A DNA stretch of 64,000 nt, from positions 481,558 through 545,557 of the forward strand of contig NZ_CACSIK010000001.1 of NCBI RefSeq assembly GCF_902705875.1. The letters run 5' to 3'. Positions 11,761 to 20,760 of the stretch are shown piece after piece. The notes under the pieces are model-generated. The model ran no database searches. It was not told the origin of the DNA and saw nothing but the letters and a program-made list of their open reading frames with translations. A program made the translations under genes and the position numbers. Each line of letters starts with the position of its first letter. Position 1 is the stretch's first letter. This DNA is from Zhongshania aliphaticivorans. GTDB taxonomy: Bacteria > Pseudomonadota > Gammaproteobacteria > Pseudomonadales > Spongiibacteraceae.

Positions 11761-12187
11761 TAAAAAATATTGGTCAATAATTTTTAATGTATAACAGCTT
11801 TTAATCTGACTTATTTCTGGGGTGAAATATTTTCTATTTGTATAAATAACAGATAGTTATGTTGTTATTTTTGGTTAATATTGATAGCTAAGTATGGAGT
11901 GGTAAGTCATTTGCTTGGTCTTTTTTACTTCCCATTAATATAAAAAGTTACCACTAAATTAAAATATGATGAACATGCTTGTCTTTAAGGGTATCAGGTA
12001 AATACCTCTATTTTGAAATTTATAATTGTTACATCCTGAAATAAATAATTTCCCACAAAATATTTTCCGCCGATCATTAATCTCTTCAGCTTATCCTGTA
12101 ATTGGTATGCGCAAGGATACGGATTAGTTCGGCGTCCCCTCCTCATACTTTTATTTTGTGGATATATCTAGGGTTTATTGGAATTCC
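11761..12187. other. AT-rich intergenic region without a gene
   Basis: No open frame of gene-like character, RNA gene or long repeat is visible. The stretch is markedly AT-rich compared with its neighbours and leads into the promoter of the TonB-dependent receptor. Confidence 0.6.
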
Positions 12188-12253
12188 TTGACTTCTGGCA
12201 ATTATGTGGTAATTTTAAAAACTAAACCGATTTAGTAAATCGATTTATGTTTT
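12188..12253 (+). promoter_or_regulatory. Promoter with tandem LacI-type operators, copy 1 (TonB receptor)
   Basis: A -35 TTGACT (12188-12193), a 16-bp spacer ending in an extended-10 TG, and a -10 TAATTT (12210-12215) are followed after 7 bp by two palindromes. These are TAAACCGATTTA (12223-12234) and TAAATCGATTTA (12236-12247), repeated at 13-bp spacing. Positions 12220-12253 are identical to 18279-18312. A central CG flanked by AT arms is the usual look of LacI-family operators. Sites just downstream of the -10 imply repression. The candidate binder is the LacI protein encoded at 17196-18206. Confidence 0.8.
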
Positions 12254-12316
12254 CGCTTGTTTTTAGAAGTAGGAATGCTGCTCTCTCTTAACAGATATAG
12301 AAATGGACATAATAAT

Positions 12317-15226
12317 ATGAGCAAAAAACGAAATAATCAGTGTGGATTTATCAAACGCAGCCCGAGTTATCGGCTTAAATTTTTAGCTAGCGCCATTGCC
12401 GCGGCTCTTCCCGTTTCATCTTTCGCGCAAGATACCGCCCTTGAGGAAGTGGTTGTTACGGGAATAAGAAGTAGTATGGCCGCAGCGGCAGATATGAAGC
12501 AAAGCTCGGATCGTATTGCCGATTCGATTGTTGCCGAAGATATCGGTAAATTACCCGATAATAATATTGCCGAGGCGCTTCAGCGTGTCACAGGTGTGTC
12601 AATTAACCGTGATTTTGGTGTTGGTTCTGAAGTGTCGATACGTGGACTTTCTCAGAACCGAGTAGAATTAAACGGTCGATCCACCATGGGTGATGGTCGT
12701 AATGGTGTGAATTTCCAAGATTTTCCCGCTAGTTTTCTTTCTGCGGTAGAGGTCATTAAGTCACCAACACCCGATATGGTTGAGGGCGCATTAGGTGGAA
12801 CCATAAGCTTAAAAACGGCTAAGCCGCTAGACCTTCCAGACCGCTTAATTGCAATTTCCATGGATGCGGAATATGCAGACAAAGCGGAAGAGTGGGCGCC
12901 CGTGTTAAGTATTGCGGGTGGCGACAACTGGGATTTAGGCGACGCCGGTAGCTTCGGTTTAATGGGGATGCTTTCGTATCAAGATCGTACTTTGCGACAA
13001 GATACCTTTCAAGTAAGCCAGTTTGTTTATGACGGTGCAGAGCTTGGTCTTCCCGATGCGCAAAATACCGCCAGCGGTGATTATGTTGTGCCATCGGAAC
13101 ACAAATTTGAACCATTTATAGAAGAGCGTGAACGCACCGCCTATAACATATCTATGCAATGGGCACCTGCATCAGAAGCTGGCAGTGTTTATCTTGATTT
13201 AAATGCGACTGAGCGCACTGGTGGGCAAGAGGCGTATTCCATCTTGCACGCCGCAGAAACGCCGGTGGCGACAGCTGATACTTATGAAGATGCAAACGGC
13301 TCATTAAATAATTATCGCATTGAGAATGCGCTTATTATTCCAAAAACGTGGAGTGAGTTTCGTGAAACCGAATCATCGTCCATTGCTTTCGGCGGTGATT
13401 GGAATGTGACTGACCAGATTAATGTGTCTGCTGAATACTCAACAGCAGAATCTAGTACTTACCTGCCAAGCTCAGAGTTCAATTGGCGCGCCTTAGACCC
13501 TGAGGCGGAGGCCTTGAACCCGTCTGCGTCAAATGAATATCGGCCTAGCGGTACGGTGATCATGGGGGATAATCAAGCCGCCAGCATCATTTATGATGAT
13601 GGGAACCCTTACCTAATGACAGAAAATCTTGCGCTTAGGGAGTTTAGGCATGAGCGGGAATATATTGATAATGAGGAAGAAGCTTTCCGAGTAGACGTTG
13701 AATATTTCAACCCAGGCGGGCTGCTGTGGCTTTCATCACTTAAGGCTGGTTTTCGCACTGCCGACAATGAATATAGTAAAACTGCATTTCAACTTCGACA
13801 GGCAAACCTACATAGTGAAGTGACTGACGCGAATGGAGACCCTATTGTTTTCTGGCAAGACGATATCGCAGCAATGTACCCAGGAACAATCATACGTCCT
13901 GGCGTATCCGGCGACGCGTTTGAGCATTCGGGCATGGTTGGGCCAAGCCATTTAACTAATTTTTCTGTTTATGATGGTAAATTACTACAGAACGCAGGTG
14001 CGTCGTTTGCTTTTGTGCAGCAGCTATTAGAGGGAACCAGTCACGCTACGACCGGATCCTTGGCAGATAATTTGGAGGCGCTAAATAGTGCCTATGCAAA
14101 TATTACTGAGTCGTCGACTGCGTTTTATATCCAGGCAAATATGGATTTTGACCACGTCAGGTTTGTTTTGGGCGGACGTCTTGTTGAAACAAAGATTACG
14201 TCTTCCGCTTATAATCAGGCTGGCGACGCACTTGTTAGTGATTCTAATAAATACCAAGATTTCTTGCCTAGCTTTAATGCAACCATCGATCTTACTGATG
14301 ATACGTTGATGCGTTTTGCCGCTGCAAAAGTGATGGCGCGCCCCGACTTTGAACAGCTAAGTCCAACGTTTAATTTTAATGGTGATTATATTCTTGCTAC
14401 GCGAGGTAATCCCGATCTTGATCCATACCGAGCGACACAATTTGATATTGCCTTTGAACACTATTTTGGCAATGGCAATATGGTGTCGGGAACCTTGTTT
14501 TATAAGTCAGTCGCATCATTCTTAAAAACTGAAACCTACTGTGCCTACGAGCCCACAGCGTTAGCAATACAAAATACCACGATACCAGGGAATATTTGTA
14601 TAAGGCCTGATGCTACAGGTGACTCTTCGACGTATATTTTTACTTCTGATCAGGCAGAGTTTGACGCCTATGATGCTGCGGGTCGCCGGGGGATATTAAC
14701 CTCTACGACAACAAATGGCTCATCAGGAACAATTCAAGGGTTTGAGGTGGGGTATCAACAAAGCTTTGATTTTCTACCGGGGTACTGGTCTGGCTTGGGT
14801 ATCAATGCCAACTATACCTTATCGCAAAGTGAGGATCCGGATGGTGTACCTTTGGCCGATATTTCTGAAAATTCTTATAATCTGCAAATGTATTGGGAAT
14901 ACGGTGGTGTTGGTATCCGTTTAGCCTATACCTACCGAGATAGTTTTCTTGATGAAAACAATGAAAAGCGGGTAGAGCGAGTTGGTGAGTTGGTTGCTTA
15001 TAATAATCCAGACGTTGATGACCCAACGGTGGGGAATGATTATCGTGATGAGTTACAGCAATGGGACTTGTCGGGTAATTGGGATGTAAATGAAACCTTC
15101 AGTGTGGTTGCTAACATTTCTAATCTCACCGGTGAGCCCACTGTGAACCGCAGCGCGACAGGTGCACTATGGGAAGTGCAAGAGTCTGATCGTCGATTCG
15201 TCATGGGTGTGCGCGCTAAGTTTTAA
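12317..15226 (+). CDS. TonB-dependent receptor (carbohydrate-uptake type)
   Basis: This is a 969-residue outer-membrane receptor. The signal peptide ends near SSFA (34-37), then comes a TonB-box-like EEVVVTG. The plug domain (DIGKLPDNNIAEALQRVTGV, SIRGLSQNRVELNGR) is followed by the beta-barrel ending in the aromatic C-terminal strand RRFVMGVRAKF. The plug matches the Xanthomonas/Caulobacter-type receptors used for plant and algal glycans. Open frame extends to 12257, but ATG 12317 gives the best signal peptide. The upstream operators and the neighbouring lyase suggest alginate or oligo-uronate as ligand; this is inference. Confidence 0.92.
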   Translation: MSKKRNNQCGFIKRSPSYRLKFLASAIAAALPVSSFAQDTALEEVVVTGIRSSMAAAADMKQSSDRIADSIVAEDIGKLPDNNIAEALQRVTGVSINRDFGVGSEVSIRGLSQNRVELNGRSTMGDGRNGVNFQDFPASFLSAVEVIKSPTPDMVEGALGGTISLKTAKPLDLPDRLIAISMDAEYADKAEEWAPVLSIAGGDNWDLGDAGSFGLMGMLSYQDRTLRQDTFQVSQFVYDGAELGLPDAQNTASGDYVVPSEHKFEPFIEERERTAYNISMQWAPASEAGSVYLDLNATERTGGQEAYSILHAAETPVATADTYEDANGSLNNYRIENALIIPKTWSEFRETESSSIAFGGDWNVTDQINVSAEYSTAESSTYLPSSEFNWRALDPEAEALNPSASNEYRPSGTVIMGDNQAASIIYDDGNPYLMTENLALREFRHEREYIDNEEEAFRVDVEYFNPGGLLWLSSLKAGFRTADNEYSKTAFQLRQANLHSEVTDANGDPIVFWQDDIAAMYPGTIIRPGVSGDAFEHSGMVGPSHLTNFSVYDGKLLQNAGASFAFVQQLLEGTSHATTGSLADNLEALNSAYANITESSTAFYIQANMDFDHVRFVLGGRLVETKITSSAYNQAGDALVSDSNKYQDFLPSFNATIDLTDDTLMRFAAAKVMARPDFEQLSPTFNFNGDYILATRGNPDLDPYRATQFDIAFEHYFGNGNMVSGTLFYKSVASFLKTETYCAYEPTALAIQNTTIPGNICIRPDATGDSSTYIFTSDQAEFDAYDAAGRRGILTSTTTNGSSGTIQGFEVGYQQSFDFLPGYWSGLGINANYTLSQSEDPDGVPLADISENSYNLQMYWEYGGVGIRLAYTYRDSFLDENNEKRVERVGELVAYNNPDVDDPTVGNDYRDELQQWDLSGNWDVNETFSVVANISNLTGEPTVNRSATGALWEVQESDRRFVMGVRAKF

Positions 15227-15260
15227 ACAAGTAAGTAGCACTTTTAATACTTGTCTTGCA

Positions 15261-15288
15261 GTGAAATGAGCCTTAAGGCTCATTTCAC
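15261..15288 (+). terminator. 28-bp perfect palindrome after the TonB receptor gene
   Basis: GTGAAATGAGCC pairs with GGCTCATTTCAC across TTAA with no mismatch, 34 bp after the stop codon. It is followed by ATTATTTG, not by a clean T-run, so termination may be partial and could attenuate expression of the downstream kinase and lyase relative to the receptor. Confidence 0.65.
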
Positions 15289-15369
15289 ATTATTTGTAAG
15301 GTGTTGAGCGCAGCAGTTAATATGAGCTTGATATAGGCATTGAGAATAAGATGTTACGGGATAAGTTGC

Positions 15370-15858
15370 ATGATACTTGTTGTTTGTGGTGTTTCTGGAA
15401 CAGGTAAGAGCACCATTGGCAGATTATTGGCCAAGGCTTTCTCGCTACCTTTTTATGATGCAGACGACTTTCATTCGACGGCGAATATACAGAAAATGGG
15501 CCGTGGTATTTCCTTGACGGATGAGGATCGCAAGCCATGGTTAGATTTTCTAGCCGACAATATTGCATTGTGGGAGGGTAAGAGCGGAGCTGTGCTTGCC
15601 TGTTCGGCGTTAAAAGAAACGTATCGGGTAATTTTGAGTTCAAAATGTTCCACCGATATCGACTGGGTTTATCTGGTAGGAAGTGAGACGATACTGCTTG
15701 ACCGTTTGGCGTCTAGGCAGGGGCATTTTTTTAATCCATTGCTTCTTGGTTCTCAATTGGCAGCACTTGAGCTACCAGAAGATAGCTGTTGCTTTGATGT
15801 GACACCGCCACCCAGTGAGATAGTAAACAGTATTGTCGCGGCATTAAAACATAAATGA
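15370..15858 (+). CDS. Gluconokinase-like carbohydrate kinase (GntK family)
   Basis: This 162-residue P-loop kinase has Walker A GVSGTGKST at residues 7-15, DADDFHS, GRGISLTDEDRKPWL, ACSALKETYR and the adenine-side segment SRQGHFFNPLLLGSQLAALE. All match GntK-type gluconokinases, which make 6-phosphogluconate from gluconate and ATP. ATG 15370 was preferred to a GTG/other start at 15340 because MILVVCGVSG begins the fold. It lies between the receptor and the alginate lyase, so the real substrate may be an aldonate from that pathway. Confidence 0.85.
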   Translation: MILVVCGVSGTGKSTIGRLLAKAFSLPFYDADDFHSTANIQKMGRGISLTDEDRKPWLDFLADNIALWEGKSGAVLACSALKETYRVILSSKCSTDIDWVYLVGSETILLDRLASRQGHFFNPLLLGSQLAALELPEDSCCFDVTPPPSEIVNSIVAALKHK

Positions 15859-15980
15859 TTATGGCTGTTGATTTTGCTTATTAAGTTCAGTGCCGGCTTG
15901 GAATAGCTTGGCGTGAACTTATTAACAGGCTTGGAAAATGATTAGTAATATAATTTTAAATGAATAATTAGGCAGAGAGT

Positions 15981-17069
15981 ATGAAATTTATAGTGACTAT
16001 CTATCGGTTAAAAATAGCATTTATAGCGGCATTATTTCTCAATGGCTGTGGCGAGCAGGTCGGCATACGCCCAAGCGAGAAGGCTTTAGTTCCAGCAGAT
16101 AAATTTGATTTAAGTAGCTGGAAAATTACGATCCCAACGGATAGTAATAATGACGGTAAGGTTGACGAAATTTCTGTGAGTGAAATTCAAACTTACCAAC
16201 ATCCAGATTTCTTTTATCTTAATGCTGACGGGAATATGGTGTTTGCTGCGCCAAATAAGGCGTTCACCACACCCAATTCAACGAATACCCGTAGTGAGCT
16301 GCACCATGTCATTGCGAGTACGGCGGATCAAGAAAAAGGCATTGCGCATAATTTTGCACTTAAAAGCCATAAGCGTGCCGATGAGTTTTCCCAGATAGGC
16401 GGTAATTTGCAAGCCACAGTAATGGTCAATCACGTTGCGAAACGAGCGACATACCCAGAAAAAAATCCTGCATTTTCAGTGGTTGTGGGGCAGATACATG
16501 GTGCGAAAGACCAAGCGCTTGTCGCGGAAGGCGAGGGTTATGGCTGGGGTAATGAGCCATTGAAAATTTACTATAAAAAATGGCCAGATCATAAATTCGG
16601 TTCCGTGTTTTGGAATTACGAACGGAACTTGGAAAAAGACAACCCCGCCAGACAAGATATAAGTTATCTCGTTTGGGGAAAGTCTTGGGATGATGCAGAA
16701 GACCCTGGTGAGGCCGGAATTGCACTAGATGAAGCGTTCAGTTATGAAGTGAATGTTAATGGCAATATCATGGATTTAACCTTCACCACTGAGCGTCACG
16801 GCACCGTGAAATACCAAATAAACTTGGCCGATAATGTAGACGCCTACGGTAATGTTGATGAGCTTGATCACCCCAATGGCTATAGTGGTGATGCCCACTT
16901 TTTTAAAGCGGGTGCCTATAATCAGTGCAGCATTAAAGACGCTCCGGGCATGTGGTATCCAAAATGTTTAGGGACCGGAGATTGGGCGACAGATAAGGCT
17001 AATGGCGATTATGCACAAGTAACTTTTTTGCGCTTGCTTACTGGGCCAGCTAAAAGTCTGGAGCTATAA
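15981..17069 (+). CDS. Polysaccharide lyase family 7 alginate lyase, lipoprotein
   Basis: This 362-residue lyase cleaves alginate by beta-elimination. A lipobox LNGC (20-23) predicts anchoring in the outer membrane. The three PL7 motifs are present: RSELHH at 104-109, QIHG at 171-174 and FFKAGAYNQ at 307-315, with Arg, Gln, His and Tyr of the catalytic groove. The Ile in QIH is, from knowledge of the family, associated with activity on guluronate-containing blocks. There is no extra carbohydrate-binding domain. A GAGAG ribosome site precedes ATG 15981. Confidence 0.93.
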   Translation: MKFIVTIYRLKIAFIAALFLNGCGEQVGIRPSEKALVPADKFDLSSWKITIPTDSNNDGKVDEISVSEIQTYQHPDFFYLNADGNMVFAAPNKAFTTPNSTNTRSELHHVIASTADQEKGIAHNFALKSHKRADEFSQIGGNLQATVMVNHVAKRATYPEKNPAFSVVVGQIHGAKDQALVAEGEGYGWGNEPLKIYYKKWPDHKFGSVFWNYERNLEKDNPARQDISYLVWGKSWDDAEDPGEAGIALDEAFSYEVNVNGNIMDLTFTTERHGTVKYQINLADNVDAYGNVDELDHPNGYSGDAHFFKAGAYNQCSIKDAPGMWYPKCLGTGDWATDKANGDYAQVTFLRLLTGPAKSLEL

Positions 17070-17093
17070 CGGCGCAGGGCATCGCCATAACGT

Positions 17094-17126
17094 GCAGAGT
17101 TTAAATGCTATTTTAAGCTCTGCTTT
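17094..17126 (+). terminator. Possible terminator after the alginate lyase gene
   Basis: GCAGAG-T-TTAAA is complementary to TTTAA-G-CTCTGC apart from one internal mismatch, and TTT follows. It lies between the lyase and the convergent LacI gene and could act on both strands. Confidence 0.5.
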
Positions 17127-17195
17127 GAAATGAAACTTTATGTGTCTTTTAAAGGCAGGGCGATATCAAAAGTAATTCGATTGCTGTTTGCCGTG

Positions 17196-18206
17196 TTAGG
17201 CAACCCTGTGGCATGAATCGCGAATGGTCAGTGTGCATGGCATAACCAGTCTTTTAGGAGGTGTGCTTTTGTCTTGAATTAGGCCAAGCAAGGATTTTGC
17301 TGCCTCCATGCCAATCTTATAAGGATCTTCTTTGATGACGGTGATTGGCGTTTTGAAAAATTCGACCATCGGTATGTCTTCAAAACTAATCAGTGAAATA
17401 TCTTCGCCAATTTTTAAATTGGTTTGATTTAACCGTTTGAGCAAGTCTGAAGTTATGGCTAAGTGCTGAGTGAAATACGCAGTTGGTGGATTCTTATGTT
17501 CAAGTAGGCTAAGGGGTGAGCTTAAAAAGCCATCTCCGCGATGCCAATATTGTATAAGTTCCTGGTCTAAAGCGATGCCGTGTTTCGCGAGTGCTTCGCA
17601 ATAACCAAGATAGCGATCTCGCCTTGACTTAACGTGTTCGAAATCTTGGGTCACAAAGCAAATTCGGCGATGACCAAGTTGGATTAAATATTCGCTTGCA
17701 TCAAAAGCGGCTTTTTTATAATCCGACAATATGATGTTCTTTTCAGAGCCATCGTGTTCTAGCTGAAACTGGACAATTGGTAAGCCTTGTTTAACAAAGT
17801 TGTTGATTAGATCAGTGTTGGTGCCTGATGGTGAAATAATGATTCCGTCGACATTAATCTGCCTTAGATTGTTTAAAGCCTGAGCTTCTTTGTCGGGATC
17901 AAAATCGGTGTTATAGATCAGCACGTTATAGTCACTACTTTTGCAGTAGTCATCCACGCCGCGTATTGTTCGGCTGGTATAAAAGCCGGTGACGTCACGA
18001 GCAATGATGCCAATGGTTTTGGTGATATTGGTTTTTAAACTGCGCGCGATGGAGTTGGGGACGTAATTCAATTCCGCAATCGCTTGTTGTATGCGCTCTT
18101 TTGTATCCTTCGACATATAGTCGAAACGACCACTTAAATATTGCGACACCGTGCTCTTGGACACGCCAGCTTGGGCGGCCACATCAACCAATCTTACCTT
18201 TGTCAT
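17196..18206 (-). CDS. LacI-family transcriptional regulator of the uronate locus
   Basis: This is a 336-residue repressor. The N-terminal helix-turn-helix and hinge (VRLVDVAAQAGVSKSTVSQY, then LNYVPNSIARSLKT) precede a periplasmic-binding-protein-like sensor domain (KTIGIIARDVTGFYT, NVDGIIISPSGTN, RICFVTQDFEH, ISLISFEDIPMVEF). The hinge resembles KdgR-type members that sense 2-keto-3-deoxygluconate; the effector here is inferred. The gene is divergent from the dehydratase operon, and the 127-bp gap carries tandem palindromes that match those before the TonB receptor. Confidence 0.92.
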   Translation of the reverse strand: MTKVRLVDVAAQAGVSKSTVSQYLSGRFDYMSKDTKERIQQAIAELNYVPNSIARSLKTNITKTIGIIARDVTGFYTSRTIRGVDDYCKSSDYNVLIYNTDFDPDKEAQALNNLRQINVDGIIISPSGTNTDLINNFVKQGLPIVQFQLEHDGSEKNIILSDYKKAAFDASEYLIQLGHRRICFVTQDFEHVKSRRDRYLGYCEALAKHGIALDQELIQYWHRGDGFLSSPLSLLEHKNPPTAYFTQHLAITSDLLKRLNQTNLKIGEDISLISFEDIPMVEFFKTPITVIKEDPYKIGMEAAKSLLGLIQDKSTPPKRLVMPCTLTIRDSCHRVA

Positions 18207-18246
18207 TAAGTGTGTTCTGCGTTGAATTGTTGATTTCCTAAATCTG

Positions 18247-18312
18247 TTGACATACTGCCTTACTATGGTAAGTTAAGCAACTAAACCGATTTAGTAAATC
18301 GATTTATGTTTT
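18247..18312 (+). promoter_or_regulatory. Promoter with tandem LacI-type operators, copy 2 (dehydratase operon)
   Basis: A -35 TTGACA (18247-18252), a 16-bp spacer ending in an extended-10 TG, and -10 TAAGTT (18269-18274) are followed after 7 bp by TAAACCGATTTA (18282-18293) and TAAATCGATTTA (18295-18306). Every spacing equals that of copy 1 at 12188-12253, and 18279-18312 is base-for-base identical to 12220-12253. It lies between the LacI gene and its divergent target, so it may also autoregulate the regulator. Confidence 0.83.
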
Positions 18313-18333
18313 GCGGATTCGGAGTCTCGCTAG

Positions 18334-19551
18334 GTGATTATTAATAATATAGAAGTGTTTGTATGTTGCCCCGGAAGAAACTTTGTCACGGTCAAAGTGA
18401 CTACCTCTGAGGGGGTTTATGGTGTGGGTGATGCCACTGTAAATGGTCGTGAACAGGCTGTAGTGGCGCTCTTGGAAGAGCATGTTATTCCCTGCTTAAT
18501 AGGCCGGAATGCACATGATATAGAAGATATTTGGCAATATTTATATCGCGGTGTTTACTGGCGCAAAGGCCCTATTAATATGGCCGCGACCGCAGCGATT
18601 GATATGGCGCTGTGGGACATCAAAGGTAAGGTTGCCGGTCTGCCCGTTTACCAGCTGCTCGGCGGCAAAAGTCGTAAAGGGGTTGGCTTATATGCCCATG
18701 CCAATGGCGAAGATATTGAACAGACCTTAGATAATGCCCAGAAACATGCTGCGGCGGGATTCAAGGCCATCAGATTGCAATCTGCCGTTCCCGGTCTTGA
18801 TGTAACTTACGGCGTGCTAGGGGACAAAAAAGATTATTTTGAAATGCAGGGCAATAGACCATTGCCGCCTGAAGAGACTTGGTCGACGCAAAAATATTTC
18901 AATATGATTGTCGAATTATTTGATCGCGCTAGGAGCCGGCTCGGTAATGAAATACAGCTGGTACACGATGTTCACAGCCGACTCACACCTATTGAATCAG
19001 CCCGTCTCGGAAAGCTGCTTGAACCTTATAATCTGATGTTTTTAGAAGATGCCTCCATGGCGGAAAATCAGGATAACTATAAGCTAATCAGGCAGCACAC
19101 CACGACGCCTCTCGCTATTGGCGAAACGTATAACACGATATGGGATTGCAAAGACCTGATTCAGAACCAGCTCATTGACTACATTCGAGTCGCGGCGACA
19201 CATGCTGGGGGGATAACAGCCTTGCGCAGAATTACCGATTTTGCGGCTATGTTCAACGTAAAGCTGGCGCCTCACGGTGCACCAGATTTGTCGCCTATTT
19301 GTTTTGCTGCGCATATGCATTTGAATACTTGGGCGCCGAATTTTGGTGTTCAAGAGTTTGTTGGTTTTGGCGACCAAGATCTTCCTCAAATTTTTCCACA
19401 CAACACGGAAATCGTTGACGGTATGGCCTATATCAGTGACGCGCCTGGTTTAGGTGTAGAGTTTGACGAAGAGGCCGCAAAAGCCTTTCCTTACAAGCGT
19501 TCTTACCTTCCCATTAGCCGTTTAGAAGACGGCACAATGTGGAATTGGTAG
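18334..19551 (+). CDS. Enolase-superfamily aldonate dehydratase, mannonate dehydratase (ManD) type
   Basis: The 405-residue protein aligns from end to end with ManD enzymes, which dehydrate D-mannonate to 2-keto-3-deoxygluconate. It shares [10 protein letters not shown] near the start, [10 protein letters not shown], and LEDGTMWNW at the end. Arg147 and Tyr159 of the acid/base loop are present, as are His214 and the metal ligands Asp212, Glu238 and Glu264. HGAPDLSP replaces the HGATDLSP I recall for a characterised ManD. Some members of this subgroup use gluconate, so substrate is open. First gene of the operator-controlled operon. Confidence 0.88.
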   Translation: MIINNIEVFVCCPGRNFVTVKVTTSEGVYGVGDATVNGREQAVVALLEEHVIPCLIGRNAHDIEDIWQYLYRGVYWRKGPINMAATAAIDMALWDIKGKVAGLPVYQLLGGKSRKGVGLYAHANGEDIEQTLDNAQKHAAAGFKAIRLQSAVPGLDVTYGVLGDKKDYFEMQGNRPLPPEETWSTQKYFNMIVELFDRARSRLGNEIQLVHDVHSRLTPIESARLGKLLEPYNLMFLEDASMAENQDNYKLIRQHTTTPLAIGETYNTIWDCKDLIQNQLIDYIRVAATHAGGITALRRITDFAAMFNVKLAPHGAPDLSPICFAAHMHLNTWAPNFGVQEFVGFGDQDLPQIFPHNTEIVDGMAYISDAPGLGVEFDEEAAKAFPYKRSYLPISRLEDGTMWNW

Positions 19552-19595
19552 TCAGTGCTTCACCGGATTAAATAATAAATTAACAGGAGGGACTA

Positions 19596-20735
19596 ATGGA
19601 CACGAAGTTAAAAGTACTTATTCATGGAACGGGATTTGCCGGCCAAGGACACGCTGATGCCTTCCGCAGTGCGGGCGCTGAGGTGGTTGGCATTGTGGGC
19701 AGAACCCCCAGTGTGCTGGCAGAAGTTGCTGCCAAAATGGAAATCCCATATTCAAGTACAGATTGGCAGGCGGCACTGCAAACCTGTAAGCCCGATATTG
19801 TCTCTATTGCTACGCCGGGCGGCGCCCACTACGAACCGATAAAGCAGGCGATTGAGTTTGGCTGCCATGTATTCAGCGATAAGCCTCTCACCGCTAGTGG
19901 CGAGACCTCGGCAGAACTGTATCAATTAGCTAAACAGAAGGGCGTTAAGACAGCCTTCGCAGCCAGCTTCCGTTACATGGCGCATATCCTTCATGCCAAG
20001 CAATTGGTGGCGAGTGGTGCCATTGGCGAGCCCGTCGAGGTCGAATGTATATCGCATTTTAATTTAGAGCGTGACATTCCCTTTGGCTGGTCCCATCGCA
20101 AAGAAGATGGTGGTGGTCGTCTAAATAATAATTTCACTCACATGATCTCGATTGTTACCTCAGTGATTGGTGAAAAAATTCTCGCGATAGCCGGCGATGT
20201 TCGTGACGATTTGGGAAAGGCGCCGATTGTCGAAGGCGTGCATAACTTTAAAACGCGCAGGGATTTTATTCCCAAAGATCTCAATGACCCTGCATTAGAG
20301 TGGGGCGAGAGCAATGTTGAGTGGTCGTATACGGTACTGGCGAAGTTAGAAAGTCCATTTGCGAGCAAGCCGGTGTCAGCCCTGTTTAAGCATGGCGGAC
20401 TAACGCCGAAATTTGATGAAAATCATATTGTGTTTTATGGCACTAAAGGCGCGATTTTTATTAAAGGCCACTACGGTATGGGGCCTTTGTATTTTTGGGA
20501 TAAAAATGAAACTTGGCAGGAGCTGCCGATTCCTCAAGAGATCGCTGAGGATTTGCCAAATATTACTGGTGACACTGAGCGAAACTGGCATTTTCTTGCA
20601 AGGGAATTTGTAAAAGATATTCGGGGAGAGGCATTTACGCCGTACCCGTCCTTCAAGGAAGGCAGTCAGTATCAGCAACTCATTGACCTAATCAGAAATA
20701 ATAATAACTGGACAGATGTTAGTCATCTGCAATAG
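19596..20735 (+). CDS. Gfo/Idh/MocA-family oxidoreductase
   Basis: This 379-residue NAD(P)-dependent sugar oxidoreductase has an N-terminal Rossmann fold (VLIHGTGFAGQGHADAF, near 7-23), the SIATPGGAHY segment, and the family EKP-like motif as SDKPL. A C-terminal alpha/beta domain has NNNFTHMISIV in the place of the catalytic GGG..D..H motif. Family members oxidise or reduce sugars, uronates and inositols. Position between the dehydratase and a symporter suggests it interconverts a uronate and aldonate. AGGAGG precedes ATG 19596, one of the strongest ribosome sites in the window. Confidence 0.88.
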   Translation: MDTKLKVLIHGTGFAGQGHADAFRSAGAEVVGIVGRTPSVLAEVAAKMEIPYSSTDWQAALQTCKPDIVSIATPGGAHYEPIKQAIEFGCHVFSDKPLTASGETSAELYQLAKQKGVKTAFAASFRYMAHILHAKQLVASGAIGEPVEVECISHFNLERDIPFGWSHRKEDGGGRLNNNFTHMISIVTSVIGEKILAIAGDVRDDLGKAPIVEGVHNFKTRRDFIPKDLNDPALEWGESNVEWSYTVLAKLESPFASKPVSALFKHGGLTPKFDENHIVFYGTKGAIFIKGHYGMGPLYFWDKNETWQELPIPQEIAEDLPNITGDTERNWHFLAREFVKDIRGEAFTPYPSFKEGSQYQQLIDLIRNNNNWTDVSHLQ

Positions 20736-20760
20736 CCATCGGCAATAGGTAGGTAAGTTC

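Noticed and set aside
12257..12316. Longer N-terminus for the TonB receptor
   Set aside because: ATG 12317 begins a standard basic signal peptide; the 20 extra residues would disrupt it.
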